Assembly (NCBI RefSeq): GCF_027474825.1
Contig: NZ_CP107030.1
Location: forward strand, 3,416,529 to 3,480,528
From: Maribacter halichondriae
GTDB taxonomy: Bacteria; Bacteroidota; Bacteroidia; Flavobacteriales; Flavobacteriaceae
Length of the DNA: 64,000 bases
Direction: 5' to 3'
The notes beneath the pieces are model-generated. The model worked only from the letters and a program-made list of their open reading frames with translations, made no database searches and had not been told where the DNA came from. How positions within the stretch are numbered: position 1 is the first letter of the stretch; each line of letters opens with the position of its first letter. This document shows, in pieces, positions 55,108 through 64,000 of this stretch. The position numbers and the translations under genes were made by a program.

Positions 55108-55881
55108 ATGAACTCAAGGGAAAAACAACTAAAGGCATTCGGTCGCTTATTGACCATTATGGACGAATTGCGCGAACAGTGCCCATGGGATAAAAAACAG
55201 ACCATGCAGACCCTTCGTCATTTGACCATTGAGGAAACTTATGAACTAGGGGATGCCATTCTCGACAAAGATCTTGAGGAAGTAAAAAAAGAATTGGGCG
55301 ATGTTCTGTTACATATTGTTTTTTATGCCAAAATAGGTTCTGAAACGAATGATTTTGATATTGCGGACGTATGCAACGATATCTGTGAAAAACTGATTAA
55401 TCGTCACCCACATATCTATGGAGATGTCATCGTGGCGAACGAAGAAGAAGTCAAGCAAAATTGGGAGAATATCAAATTGAAGGAAGGTAAGAAAAGTGTA
55501 CTTGAAGGCGTGCCGACAAGTTTACCGGCGTTGGTAAAGGCCAATCGCATTCAAGATAAAGTGGCGGGAGTCGGTTTTGATTGGGAAAAACCAGAGCAAG
55601 TTTTTGAAAAGGTTCAAGAAGAACTGGAAGAACTTCAGGAAGAGGTCAAATCTGGAAATCCTGAAAAAATGGAAGAAGAGTTCGGTGATGTACTATTTTC
55701 GATGATCAATTATGCCCGGTTTTTGAATGTCAATCCTGAGAATGCCTTGGAACGGACCAATAAAAAATTCATCAAGCGGTTTCAATATCTCGAATCTAAA
55801 GCAAAAGAGTCCGGTAAGAGCTTGAAAGAAATGACTCTGGCCGAAATGGATGTATTTTGGGAAGAAGCTAAGTTGCAGTGA
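55108..55881 (+). CDS. mazG: Nucleoside triphosphate pyrophosphohydrolase MazG
   Basis: House-cleaning NTP hydrolase that converts NTPs to NMPs and pyrophosphate. 257 residues with two MazG repeats: CPWDKKQTMQTLRHLTIEET ... ELGDVLLHIVFYAKIGSE and GVGFDWEKPEQVFEKVQEEL ... EEEFGDVLFSMINYARF; the ExxE...ExxD metal-binding residues are visible in both. Intact. In many flavobacteria I expect it directly after def-DUF5606; here it stands about 36 kb away. Confidence 0.95.
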   Translation: MNSREKQLKAFGRLLTIMDELREQCPWDKKQTMQTLRHLTIEETYELGDAILDKDLEEVKKELGDVLLHIVFYAKIGSETNDFDIADVCNDICEKLINRHPHIYGDVIVANEEEVKQNWENIKLKEGKKSVLEGVPTSLPALVKANRIQDKVAGVGFDWEKPEQVFEKVQEELEELQEEVKSGNPEKMEEEFGDVLFSMINYARFLNVNPENALERTNKKFIKRFQYLESKAKESGKSLKEMTLAEMDVFWEEAKLQ

Positions 55882-55969
55882 GCAGTAAACAGTATTCGTT
55901 AAAAAGTTATGAGTTATAAGTTCAGAGTTATGAAAAGCTGAAACAAAAGAAACCTGAAACTATTTTTTC

Positions 55970-57379
55970 TTGCTAAACAATTACACCAAAGAATTTCGCT
56001 ATAATATTAAACTCTCGGTTCCGGTTATCTTGGGCATGTTGGGGCATACGTTTGTGCAGTTGGCCGATAACATTATGGTCGGTCAATTGGGTACCGCTGA
56101 ATTGGCCGCGGTTTCTTTGGGCAATAGTTTTGTTTTTATCGCCATGTCTTTGGGTATCGGTTTTTCTACCGCGATTACCCCTTTGGTGGCCGAAGCTGAT
56201 GGGGCCAGTAACAAATCCGATGCTAAGAGCGCTTTAAAACATGGCTTAGTACTGTGTACGATTCTTGGTATATCACTTTTTGGGATTATTCTGCTGTCCA
56301 AGCCCTTTATGTACATGATGAAGCAGCCCCTCGAAGTGGTGGAACTAGCGATGCCCTATTTGGATCTGGTCGCCTTTTCTTTGGTTCCTTTAGTTGTGTT
56401 TCAGGCCTTCAAGCAGTTTTCGGAAGGCCTTTCACAGACTCGGTACCCTATGTATGCCACCATCATTGCCAATGTTATCAATGTGGTTTTAAACTATCTT
56501 TTGATTTTTGGCACTTTTGGTTTCCCGAAAATGGGTATTGTAGGGGCCGCTATCGGCACCTTAGCGGCACGTATTATGATGGTCGTCTATATCTGGTTCT
56601 TGCTCAAGAGCAAAAAGAAATTCCACGATTACGTAACCGGATTCAATTTCAGGAAAATCGAGAAAAAGGTAATGAACAAGATTATTGGTTTGGGCTTTCC
56701 GTCCGCATTGCAGATGTTCTTCGAGGTTGCGATTTTTACGGCAGCCATATGGCTTAGTGGCGTATTGGGGAAGAATGCCCAGGCAGCGAATCAAATTGCA
56801 TTGAATTTGGCCAGCATGACATTTATGTTCGGTATGGGTCTTGGCGTGGCTGCCATGATCGGGGTCGGCAATCAAAAGGGGTTGAAAAATTTTAGTGAGC
56901 TCCGACGTATTGCCCAGTCTATTTTTTTATTGACATTGTTGATAGAGATAGTTTTTGCGATTCTTTTTCTTTGGGGGAGGAATTGGTTTCCGACCTTATA
57001 TCTAGATCTCGATAATGCCCTGAATCTTGCCGATAATTCGGAAGTAATTGTCCTGGCGGCCCAACTGCTTCTGGTCGCAGCTTTTTTTCAGATTTCCGAC
57101 GGAATACAAGTGGTGGTTCTAGGCGCCCTACGTGGTTTACAAGATGTGAGGATCCCCACCTTGATTACGTTTATCGCCTACTGGTTGATAGGTTTTCCGA
57201 TTTCATATTATTTGGGGCTTTATACCGATTTAAAAAGTATGGGAATTTGGATAGGGTTATTGTCCGGCCTGTCTGCCTCGGCGATTATGTTGTATATTCG
57301 ATTTAATTATTTGACGAAGAGATTGATTCGAAGTCGAGTGAATTCCCCCTTTGAAGGGGGCGAGGGGGATGTTGGTTAA
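55970..57379 (+). CDS. MATE-family multidrug efflux transporter
   Basis: Inner-membrane cation-coupled drug antiporter (NorM type). TTG start at 55970 (MLNNYTKEFRYNIKLSVPVI). About 12 hydrophobic segments; MATE features LGHTFVQLADNIMVGQLGTA and GLGVAAMIGVGNQKG. The last residues (NSPFEGGEGDVG) come from a dispersed intergenic repeat that the frame reads into, so the natural C-terminus may have been extended by repeat insertion. 469 residues. Confidence 0.92.
   Translation: MLNNYTKEFRYNIKLSVPVILGMLGHTFVQLADNIMVGQLGTAELAAVSLGNSFVFIAMSLGIGFSTAITPLVAEADGASNKSDAKSALKHGLVLCTILGISLFGIILLSKPFMYMMKQPLEVVELAMPYLDLVAFSLVPLVVFQAFKQFSEGLSQTRYPMYATIIANVINVVLNYLLIFGTFGFPKMGIVGAAIGTLAARIMMVVYIWFLLKSKKKFHDYVTGFNFRKIEKKVMNKIIGLGFPSALQMFFEVAIFTAAIWLSGVLGKNAQAANQIALNLASMTFMFGMGLGVAAMIGVGNQKGLKNFSELRRIAQSIFLLTLLIEIVFAILFLWGRNWFPTLYLDLDNALNLADNSEVIVLAAQLLLVAAFFQISDGIQVVVLGALRGLQDVRIPTLITFIAYWLIGFPISYYLGLYTDLKSMGIWIGLLSGLSASAIMLYIRFNYLTKRLIRSRVNSPFEGGEGDVG
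57341..57378. repeat. Dispersed repeat of the CCCCCTTTGAAGGGGGCGAGG type
   Basis: A G/C-symmetric repeat (CCCCCTTTGAAGGGGG) frequent between genes of Bacteroidota. It encodes the end of the MATE protein (SPFEGGEGDV). Confidence 0.55.
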
Positions 57380-57441
57380 TATAACTCCAAAGCCCAATAA
57401 ATAGTACTTAGATCAATCAAGATTCAAAACAATAGAAAAAG

Positions 57442-57461
57442 ATTCCCCTCTTCAGGGGAAT
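57442..57461. terminator. Hairpin downstream of the MATE gene
   Basis: Perfect 8-bp stem ATTCCCCT / AGGGGAAT with a 4-base loop between the MATE gene and the small acidic gene. The flanking A-rich sequence gives a T-tract on the minus strand only, so a plus-strand terminator is uncertain. Confidence 0.4.
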
Positions 57462-57479
57462 GAAAAAATAGACTAATTT

Positions 57480-57707
57480 ATGGAACTCCCTAAATTTATA
57501 TTGGGCGACAATACCGATTATCCGGAAGCCATATTTATCATCCATACCGAATACCCGCGTTTTATCATCAACCTCGAAAATGATGAGGTCGAATGGTTCG
57601 AGGATTTCTCGAAGGAAGACGAAGCCGATCTTGAATCGGAGATGACCACGCTTGTAGAACAGGCCACCGAATTCTATGATCGAGAGGTGGCACGTTATGA
57701 TGCATAG
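57480..57707 (+). CDS. Small acidic conserved protein
   Basis: 75 residues, strongly acidic (DNTDYPEAIFIIHTEYPRFI, NDEVEWFEDFSKEDEADLES). No signal peptide or membrane segment. I recognise the pattern as a conserved flavobacterial hypothetical gene often beside the PAP2 gene, but know no function. ATG 57480 follows a hairpin and lies 18 bp before PAP2. Confidence 0.75.
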   Translation: MELPKFILGDNTDYPEAIFIIHTEYPRFIINLENDEVEWFEDFSKEDEADLESEMTTLVEQATEFYDREVARYDA

Positions 57708-57724
57708 CTCAGTGCACAATCAAT

Positions 57725-58294
57725 ATGCTTGAAGAACTCATTAAATACGACAAAGAACTCTTCGTGTTTCTCAATAATTTGGGGAATCCAACTTGGGACG
57801 CGTTCTGGATGTTCATCACCAATAAGTTCAGTTCTATTCCATTATATCTTATTTTACTGATGCTGGCCTATAGGGAATTAGGACTTAAAAAAACAATTCT
57901 TCTTGTGGTGACCGTCGCAGTTTTAGTCCTTGTTACGGATCAACTATCCAACTTCTTTAAATATGGCCTACAACGTTTACGGCCGTGCTATGATCCTGAT
58001 GTAAATTCGGTAATGCGCTTGGTCAAAGATACCTGTGGAGGTAAGTTCGGATATTTTTCTGCCCATGCCGCCAATTCTTTTGCCATCGCTTTTTTCTTTA
58101 CGAAACTTTTAAGTCAGAAATTCCGCTACATAGGAATTTTCTTGATGGTTTGGGCTGTTCTTATGGCCTATAGTCGTATTTATATCGGTGTGCATTTTCC
58201 ACTAGACGTCATTACTGGCGGGCTATTTGGACTTGTTCTAAGTTGGATTGCCACAAAGTTGTATATATTTGCGCTACAGAAATTTCCCCAATGA
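57725..58294 (+). CDS. PAP2-family membrane phosphatase
   Basis: Phosphatidic acid phosphatase type 2, inner membrane, likely a lipid or undecaprenyl pyrophosphate phosphatase. 189 residues, with several membrane segments. The PAP2 phosphatase motifs are visible: KYGLQRLRPC (motif 1), SAHAANSFA (motif 2), SRIYIGVHFPLDVITGG (motif 3, catalytic His). Its TGA overlaps the ATG of the next glycosyltransferase gene (ATGA), so coupled. Confidence 0.93.
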   Translation: MLEELIKYDKELFVFLNNLGNPTWDAFWMFITNKFSSIPLYLILLMLAYRELGLKKTILLVVTVAVLVLVTDQLSNFFKYGLQRLRPCYDPDVNSVMRLVKDTCGGKFGYFSAHAANSFAIAFFFTKLLSQKFRYIGIFLMVWAVLMAYSRIYIGVHFPLDVITGGLFGLVLSWIATKLYIFALQKFPQ

Positions 58295-59948
58295 TTTCTA
58301 ACAGAAGGTATTGGTTTTTACTGGTTTTGACCGTTCTGATATACATCGCAGGAATGTTCGTAACCCTCTTCGAGAACGACTCCGCCCAATTTGCCGCAAT
58401 GGCTATGCGCATGGTTCAGGAGAATGATTTTCTCAGCCTTTTCAAAGGTCCCGAAGAATACCTCGATAAACCCCACATGCATTACTGGCTGGCGGCCCTC
58501 TCTTTTAAGATTTTCGGCATTCAAGATTGGGCCTATCGTATTCCCGGTGTTCTGGCGACTTTGTTGGGCGCGTATAGCTGTTTCGGCCTAGGAAGGTTAC
58601 TCTACAGTATTGAGGTCGGGAAATTGGCTTCCCTCATCTTTATGACCGCACAGACTATAGTTCTTTCCGCTATTGATGTACGGACCGATGCGGTACTCAC
58701 CGGTTTTACCATATTGGCCATCTGGCAGTCGGCCCAGTACATCGAAAAAGAAAGACAAAACATATCCTTCTGGGTGCATTTGCAGCAGGAATCGCATTTT
58801 CGACCAAAGGGCAGATCGCGATGGTGGTTATCGGTTTGCCCCTGATCTGTCATTTAGGGTATACCCGAAAATGGAACACTTTATTGAACTGGAAGGTATT
58901 GGCTGCCCTATTGGTTTTTGCGTTGACCATTACACCCATGCTTTATGCCTATTACCATCAATTTGATTTGCATCCAGAAAAAATAATTCGAGGCAGAGGA
59001 GACCGTAGTGGTATATTTTTTATTTTCTGGGAACAGAGCTTCGAGCGTATGAGCGGTGAAGGCATCGGAACGAATAGCAGTGACTACTTTTTCTTTTTCC
59101 ACACCTTTCTATGGGTATTTCTACCATGGACCGTGCTGGGTATTATGGCCTATGGAAAACGAATAAAAGGTTTTATTAATGAAAGACTTCTTTATAATCC
59201 TAAAAAGGAGCTATTGGCCTTAGGTGGAATTACCTTAATTTTTATCATTATCAGTTTTGCCCAATTTAAATTACCGCATTATCTGAATATCGTAATTCCG
59301 TTATTCGCAGTATTGACCGCTTCTTACCTTAACCAATTATTTCTGGACCAGAAAAAGAATGCCATAAAGGTTTTACTGGGAATACAATACTTCATACTGG
59401 CCATTGTTTTCATTGCCTCGGCATTGCTATGTTTTTATGTTTTCGAATTTCAAAAACCATTCGCCTATGTAATACTTCTCGTTGCCGCGGCTATTATCAT
59501 TAATTATAGTTTAAAGCGGGAAGGCTACTACTATAGAATCATCACCATTACGGTTTGTAGCTCTTTGTTGTTGAATGCGGTGCTCAACCTACATTTTTAC
59601 CCTCATCTGTTGACATATCAAGGTGGGTCGTCGATGGCCGAGAGAATTGAGGAAAATGCGATTTCAGTTGAAAATATCTATAAAATATCTGAAAAGTATA
59701 CCTGGGCCCTTGATTTTTATAACCGAGAACCCGTCAAAATTTCTTCCATAGAAGAAATTGGAAAGAGAAAGGATATCTGGGTCTACGCCGACGATGAAGA
59801 CTTGCAAAAACTACATGCCGCAGGATTCGATTGGGATAAGCAAATTAGTGAAGACCAATTTCGGATTACTAGATTGCAACGCACTTTCTTAGATCCTTCA
59901 ACACGAAAAAAAGTACTGAATAAAATGCATTTGGTACACATTTATTGA
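58291..59948 (+). CDS. ArnT-like GT39 glycosyltransferase (one-base frameshift)
   Basis: Polyprenyl-phosphate-dependent membrane glycosyltransferase of the PMT/ArnT fold. ATG 58291 (MISNRRYWFLLVLTVLIYIA), acidic loop TLFENDSAQFAAMAMRMVQ with the catalytic Asp, and YLDKPHMHYWLAALSFKIFG. The frame is lost in the A-rich run near 58745-58760; the next frame resumes ILLGAFAAGIAFSTKGQIA and continues to 59948. Repairing one base gives about 553 residues. Probably adds a sugar to lipid A or another surface acceptor, using a carrier made by the adjacent GT2. Confidence 0.86.
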
Positions 59949-59979
59949 AATACGAAAAGCACGATACCCGCACATTTTT

Positions 59980-60852
59980 TCATTCGGTAGCAACCTGTAA
60001 ATCTACTTTCTTAAAATGGTAAAAAATGCCTAACAGTGATACTATAGCGGTAATCAGGAAAAAAACCATACTTACACCAACAGAAGTGTTTTGATCCAAA
60101 GCCAATAGGGTAGCACCGTAATAGAAAGTGACTTCCCGGCTTCCTATTCCGCCAATGGTCAAGGGCAAGACCGAAACTATCGATGATACCAAAAATATAA
60201 ACAAATATGCTGTAATATCTACAGCGATTCCCAAAGACTTTAAAATAAAAAACGCACTGCATAATTGTGTGAGTTGCACGAATGCAGAATAGCTAAAAGA
60301 TTTCCAAAAAATGGGAAGCATTCCTGAAAAGAAACGCTTGTTCATTAACCAAAAAATCAGAAGGCTGAAAACAATTGCTATACCGAACAACCATTTCGTA
60401 TTCCGAAAAAGCTCATTTTGAACAAATAGTGCCAATATACAGGCGTACAAGAACAAAAGTAGTAACCCGCTTAATCGGTCTAAAACCAAGACCGACACTA
60501 CTTTTTTAGTATTGACTTGAAATTTCTTTCGGATTACATATCCTTTATAAGCGTCGCCGCCTATACCTCCCGGAAGAAATAGATTGTAAAACATACCGAG
60601 CAAATACAGCTTTAAATTACTTTTTTTGGGTCAGAAAAACACCTAGTTGATGGAAATACAGGTTAAGCCGAAAAGCCGCGATAATTTTTGAAATGACAAA
60701 AAAAGAAGTGCCAATAAAAAGTAAAAAGGATTTGTTGTGCGAAGTATATCGAAAACTTCCGAAAAGTCGACCTTGGTAAAGATAAAATAGATAAGCACCG
60801 CACTGATGGCGATTTTCAGCGCGGAAATAAGTGCCTTACGCTGCTTTGCCAC
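59980..60852 (-). CDS. Flippase-like / LPG synthase-type membrane protein (two one-base frameshifts)
   Basis: UPF0104/lysylphosphatidylglycerol-synthase transmembrane domain protein. From 60852: MAKQRKALISALKIAISAVL and a membrane segment, then a frame break at the A7 run 60698-60704 and another at the T7 run 60621-60627. The repaired join reads SKIIAAFRLNLYFHQLGVFL then LYLLGMFYNLFLPGGIGGDAY, the family signature. Total about 290 residues with multiple helices. The 5' end overlaps the adjacent GT2 by 17 bp, which suggests a joint role in carrier-lipid glycan transport. Both breaks fit base-calling error. Confidence 0.85.
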
Positions 60853-61798
60853 CGATGGTTACTTTTTTAATTCGGTAGGGACGCTTGTTCTGGGATTCGT
60901 AATAGGTACGTATCAGCAATTCCATTACAATACCGATGGTAAACAATTGTATTCCGGCAAGAATGAACATGAGTCCGAAAATCAACAAGGGGCGGTTGCC
61001 GATATCCTCTCCCCAATAAAATTTCACGAAAAGGAGGTACATATTGATGACAACCCCCAATAAAATCAGTAAAAATCCAAAAATGCCGAAGAGATGGATA
61101 GGCCGTTGAAAATACTTTCTAATAAAGAGCAAAAGCATCATATCGGCCACTACCTTGAAAACCCGTTCCAGTCCATATTTTGATTCACCTGCATGCCGGG
61201 CATGGTGTTTAACGGGCACTTGTTTGATCTGGGCTCCTTCCAAGTAAGCCAGTAAGTTGATAAATCGGTGCATCTCACCGTAAAGGTTAAGGTCTTTGGC
61301 AATATCTTTGGTAAAGACTTTAAGAGCGCAACCGTTATCCTTTATATCCAATTTGGTAACTCGCCTGACGAGAAAGTTGGCAATCTTTGAGGGTATTTTT
61401 TTGATGGGGGAGTCTTTACGCTTTTGACGGATACCCGTCACTACATCATATTCACCGCTAACGGCATATTCCAACATTTGTGGTATATCGCTAGGGTCGT
61501 TTTGAAGATCCCCGTCCATGGTAATGATATAATCACCACGGGCATAGTCCAATCCTGCGGCCAATGCCAGACTCTGACCATAGTTTTTCTTAAGTTCCAG
61601 CAGATGTACACGTTCATCGTTGAGGTTCTTGATTACTTTGCGCGTACCGTCCCTTGAAAAATCATCGATATAAATAATTTCATACTGATAACCTGCAAGA
61701 CTTTCGTGAATCTTGTCGGTCAAGAGAACGACATTTTCTTCTTCGTTGTATAGTGGAACGACGATGGAAAGCAAAGACGATGTAACGGGATTCATCAA
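60836..61798 (-). CDS. Polyprenyl-phosphate glycosyltransferase, GT2 (GtrB/DPM1 type)
   Basis: Transfers a sugar from NDP-sugar to a polyprenyl phosphate. 320 residues: GT-A domain LLSIVVPLYNEEENVVLL, EIIYIDDFSRDGT, YIITMDGDLQNDP (DxD site), HHARHAGESKYGLERVFKV, and two C-terminal membrane segments (HLFGIFGFLLILLGVVINMY; LLIFGLMFILAGIQLFTI). Matches GtrB/ArnC/DPM1-like proteins. It would make the lipid-linked donor for the nearby GT39 enzyme; the pair is convergent with it across the flippase gene. Confidence 0.92.
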   Translation of the reverse strand: MMNPVTSSLLSIVVPLYNEEENVVLLTDKIHESLAGYQYEIIYIDDFSRDGTRKVIKNLNDERVHLLELKKNYGQSLALAAGLDYARGDYIITMDGDLQNDPSDIPQMLEYAVSGEYDVVTGIRQKRKDSPIKKIPSKIANFLVRRVTKLDIKDNGCALKVFTKDIAKDLNLYGEMHRFINLLAYLEGAQIKQVPVKHHARHAGESKYGLERVFKVVADMMLLLFIRKYFQRPIHLFGIFGFLLILLGVVINMYLLFVKFYWGEDIGNRPLLIFGLMFILAGIQLFTIGIVMELLIRTYYESQNKRPYRIKKVTIGGKAA

Positions 61799-61829
61799 AG
61801 AAAATTAGGGTTTGGCAAAGTTATGTTTT

Positions 61830-62873
61830 TTATTTCTTCTGGTTTTCATACATCTTCAGCAGCTTTTCAGCTGCCATGAAGGAGAAACCGTACTTTTTTG
61901 AACTTCCAGTAAAAGAATCTCCAATTCTTTCTTGATAACGGGATGGTTATAAAAGTGCCGCCTAAGCCTATCATCGATACTTTGTAACAACCAACTCTTG
62001 TACTGTTCTTTTCGATTTGTCTCGAAATGGCCGGTTTTTTTGCGAGCTTGAAAAACTCCGACAGCATTTCCCATATTTCAGCGATGCCGGTCTTCTCATA
62101 GGCGGAACAGGTCAGGACTTTAGGGATCCATCCATTCGCTTTGGGAGGATATAAATGTAACGCCCTTGTAAATTCTGTCTTGGCCCTATCGGCCGCATCT
62201 ATATTTTTTCCGTCCGCCTTGTTGATGACCAAGGCGTCGGCCATTTCTACAATACCTCTTTTGATACCCTGAAGTTCGTCTCCGGCTCCTGCCAGTTTTA
62301 GCAAAAGAAAAAATCAACCATGCTATGAACCGAGGTTTCGCTCTGACCTACACCTACGGTCTCGATAAGGATGACATCGAATCCCGCCGTTTCACACAGA
62401 ATCATAGACTCCCTAGTCTTTCTGGCTACACCACCCAGAGATTCACTGGATGGCGAGGGCCGAATAAACGCATTGGGGTCTTTGACCAGTTCGTTCATCC
62501 GGGTCTTATCGCCCAAAATACTTCCCTTACTTTGGGTGCTCGTGGGATCGATGGCGAGTACGGCGACTTTTTCCCCGATTGAAGTAAGGTGTAAGCCCAA
62601 AGCTTCGATAAAGGTACTTTTGCCCACACCGGGTACTCCGGTAATACCAATTCTAAGACTGTTGGATTTTTTTGCTAGGCATTGTTCCAAAACGGCGCTG
62701 GCCTTTTTTGAGTGCTCAGGTTGAACACTCTCGACAAGTGTAATGGCCTGGGCCAATGCCGTTCGATCACCTTTTTTAATACGGGACACGAGTTCCTCTT
62801 CCGTAGGGACTTGTTTCCGTTTTCGCAGTACTTTCGAAGTACGCTTCAGGTCGCTGTTCTTTTTCTCGCTCAA
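61830..62873 (-). CDS. meaB: Methylmalonyl-CoA mutase-associated GTPase MeaB/ArgK (three one-base frameshifts)
   Basis: GTPase chaperone for the B12-dependent methylmalonyl-CoA mutase. N-terminal [20 protein letters not shown], Walker [16 protein letters not shown], Switch-type [31 protein letters not shown] and the guanine-specificity NKADGKN. The frame is broken at an A6 run (62308-62313), a T7 run (62035-62041) and near 61879. Repaired, it continues [20 protein letters not shown] ... [20 protein letters not shown] and ends KMYENQKK at 61830. Three losses in one conserved gene, all in homopolymers, strongly suggest sequencing error. Mutase genes are not in the window. Confidence 0.88.
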
Positions 62874-62875
62874 TG

Positions 62876-63436
62876 CTATTGGCTAATAGGGACTTTTATT
62901 TCCGTTTCGTCCCATGATAAGGTAAGATATAGTTGTTGAGTGTCTTCAAAATCTATTTGAAAACTTTCTTGCGGTTCGGATAAACGTTCCGTAGGAACTT
63001 CAACTTTAACAACATCGCTTTCAGGGTTTCGCGTGGTTTCTGCACCTGCGCTGAGTATGGTAACGCCCCATTCCGGAACTTCCTTGTTGAAGAATATCGT
63101 CCACTTTTCAGGGTTGGGTTTTGTCCATAACGAATATGTGCCCTGGGACAAAGTCTGATTACCGACCTGTATATCTGATTTTGTGGTAAAAGTTGTTGGT
63201 TCGTTAGCCCCTGTTCTCCATACCGCGTCGTAGGGGACCAATTCACCAAAAATAACCCGGCCTTTTTTAGAGGGACTGCTATATTTCACCGCTAGATCTA
63301 AGCCATTCTTGGTATAGGTTGCCACTTTTTCCGGGCTATGTTTTTTCGTCTGTTCCTGCAAATAAGGCTTTCCAACGGTAAAGAAAAGAACACCTAATAC
63401 TACCAAGACGATTACCAACCATTTTAAAAATTTCAT
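62876..63436 (-). CDS. DUF2911 domain protein
   Basis: 186 residues with an N-terminal membrane anchor or signal ([21 protein letters not shown]). DUF2911 features: [55 protein letters not shown], and a beta-rich C-terminus [18 protein letters not shown]. Periplasmic or membrane-bound protein of unknown function. Two bases separate its stop from the meaB start, so probably cotranscribed. Confidence 0.88.
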   Translation of the reverse strand: MKFLKWLVIVLVVLGVLFFTVGKPYLQEQTKKHSPEKVATYTKNGLDLAVKYSSPSKKGRVIFGELVPYDAVWRTGANEPTTFTTKSDIQVGNQTLSQGTYSLWTKPNPEKWTIFFNKEVPEWGVTILSAGAETTRNPESDVVKVEVPTERLSEPQESFQIDFEDTQQLYLTLSWDETEIKVPISQ

Positions 63437-63634
63437 ATTTCCGTATTAATATTTCTCCTAAATTACTAAAACCAGTTCTATTGTACTTCATTTTTAGTCT
63501 TTTCGGGTTTAATCAGCCCGCCTGCCTGCAGGTTTGGAATTTTATCTGTCTTGTAACTTTCACATAAATTTAATATCCCGTTTTATGGGGATTGACTTGC
63601 AAGAAGTATATTATCCCTCATAAAAAAATAGAAA

Positions 63635-64000
63635 ATGAAGACGATTTTTAAAACAAAAGCGACCAATGAAGGTGGCAGAAACGGACATGTGAAAAGTGAG
63701 GATGGGGCAATCGATTTTGATATCAAAATGCCGGAGGGCAAGAAATCTGATGGAAAATCAACAAATCCGGAACAACTTTTTGCCGCTGCTTATTCCACTT
63801 GCTTTGCTGGTGCACTTCAAGTTGTGGCCAAGGAACATAAAATAAATGATCTTGGCGATTTCAGCGTGACCGCAGTTATATGTTTCAACAAAGATGAAGA
63901 TGGTTTTTTCATCGGTGCGACGCTTGACTGTTACTTGCCAACTGTAGATATGACCACAGGGGAAAAATTGGTCAATGCAGCCCATGAGATATGCCCGTAT
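63635..64000 (+). CDS. OsmC/Ohr-family organic hydroperoxide resistance protein, 3' end outside window
   Basis: Thiol peroxidase reducing organic hydroperoxides. ATG 63635 gives MKTIFKTKATNEGGRNGHVK, followed by NPEQLFAAAYSTCFAGALQV (first catalytic Cys) and AAHEICPY (second Cys), the hallmark of Ohr-type OsmC proteins. At least 122 residues are in the window; the last ~15-20 residues are missing. About 200 bp of noncoding sequence lies upstream, with no clear regulatory site seen by eye. Confidence 0.93.
   Translation, partial: MKTIFKTKATNEGGRNGHVKSEDGAIDFDIKMPEGKKSDGKSTNPEQLFAAAYSTCFAGALQVVAKEHKINDLGDFSVTAVICFNKDEDGFFIGATLDCYLPTVDMTTGEKLVNAAHEICPY

Overview
The window reads as a chromosomal segment of a marine-type Flavobacteriaceae (Bacteroidota). 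The support is protein content: type IX secretion components and substrates (PorP/SprF, a giant adhesin-like protein with a gliding-motility-type C-terminal domain), DUF5606, DUF5916, DUF2911, DUF3500, IS1182 and IS91-type elements, many lipoproteins, and TTG/GTG starts. I cannot name the species.

Layout. 1-10.2 kb: heme A synthase (cut by the window edge) and a type IX secretion surface locus on the minus strand (OmpA/PD40 protein, PorP/SprF, a ~2,100-residue RCC1/DUF11/thrombospondin-3 repeat protein). 10.4-19.1 kb: housekeeping genes (CCA-adding enzyme, threonylcarbamoyl-AMP synthase, dapD, ruvX, def, DUF5606) enclosing a glycosyltransferase cluster for cell-surface glycan. 19.1-22.3 kb: a serine carboxypeptidase, an internally duplicated exported protein and a 5'-truncated curlin-repeat gene. 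22.3-37.8 kb: the most unusual region, an integron-like array. Eleven small same-strand gene cassettes are separated by long imperfect hairpins, divergent from a tyrosine recombinase at 36.7-37.8 kb, and invaded by one IS1182 and two nearly identical IS91-like elements. 37.8-55 kb: exported hydrolases and catabolic genes (GH20 hexosaminidase, SGNH hydrolase, esterase, aquaporin, DUF5916 protein, molybdenum hydroxylase pair, SMP-30, N-acyl-D-amino-acid deacylase-like, sugar isomerase-like, DUF3500, PD40 protein). 55-64 kb: mazG, MATE pump, PAP2 phosphatase, a polyprenol-linked glycosylation group (GT39, flippase-like, GT2), meaB, DUF2911 and an OsmC/Ohr protein.

Why the array looks like a cassette system. 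Each cassette starts (gene strand) with GTT plus about 7 private bases and ends with the reverse complement of those bases plus AAC, so each cassette would rebuild a perfect outer stem on circularisation. Sites share the form ACAAC-AAW-GSCTAWA ... TAGCC-NNNACC-GTTGT, like the R''-L''-...-L'-R' plan of attC, but the R arms are longer (about 10 nt) and do not fit the classical GTTRRRY core. One cassette with its site is present twice, and both copies break exactly at ACAACGGT. The recombinase has the full catalytic set and a SPLDSL tail but no IntI-specific insert that I can see.

Caution on quality. About fifteen single-base indels, nearly all shortened homopolymers, break otherwise normal genes (OmpA protein, cca, a GT2, ruvX, DUF5916, molybdenum hydroxylase, GT39, flippase, meaB, both IS91 copies). 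This pattern fits uncorrected sequencing error better than pseudogenisation; those genes are annotated as single loci with the frameshift described.
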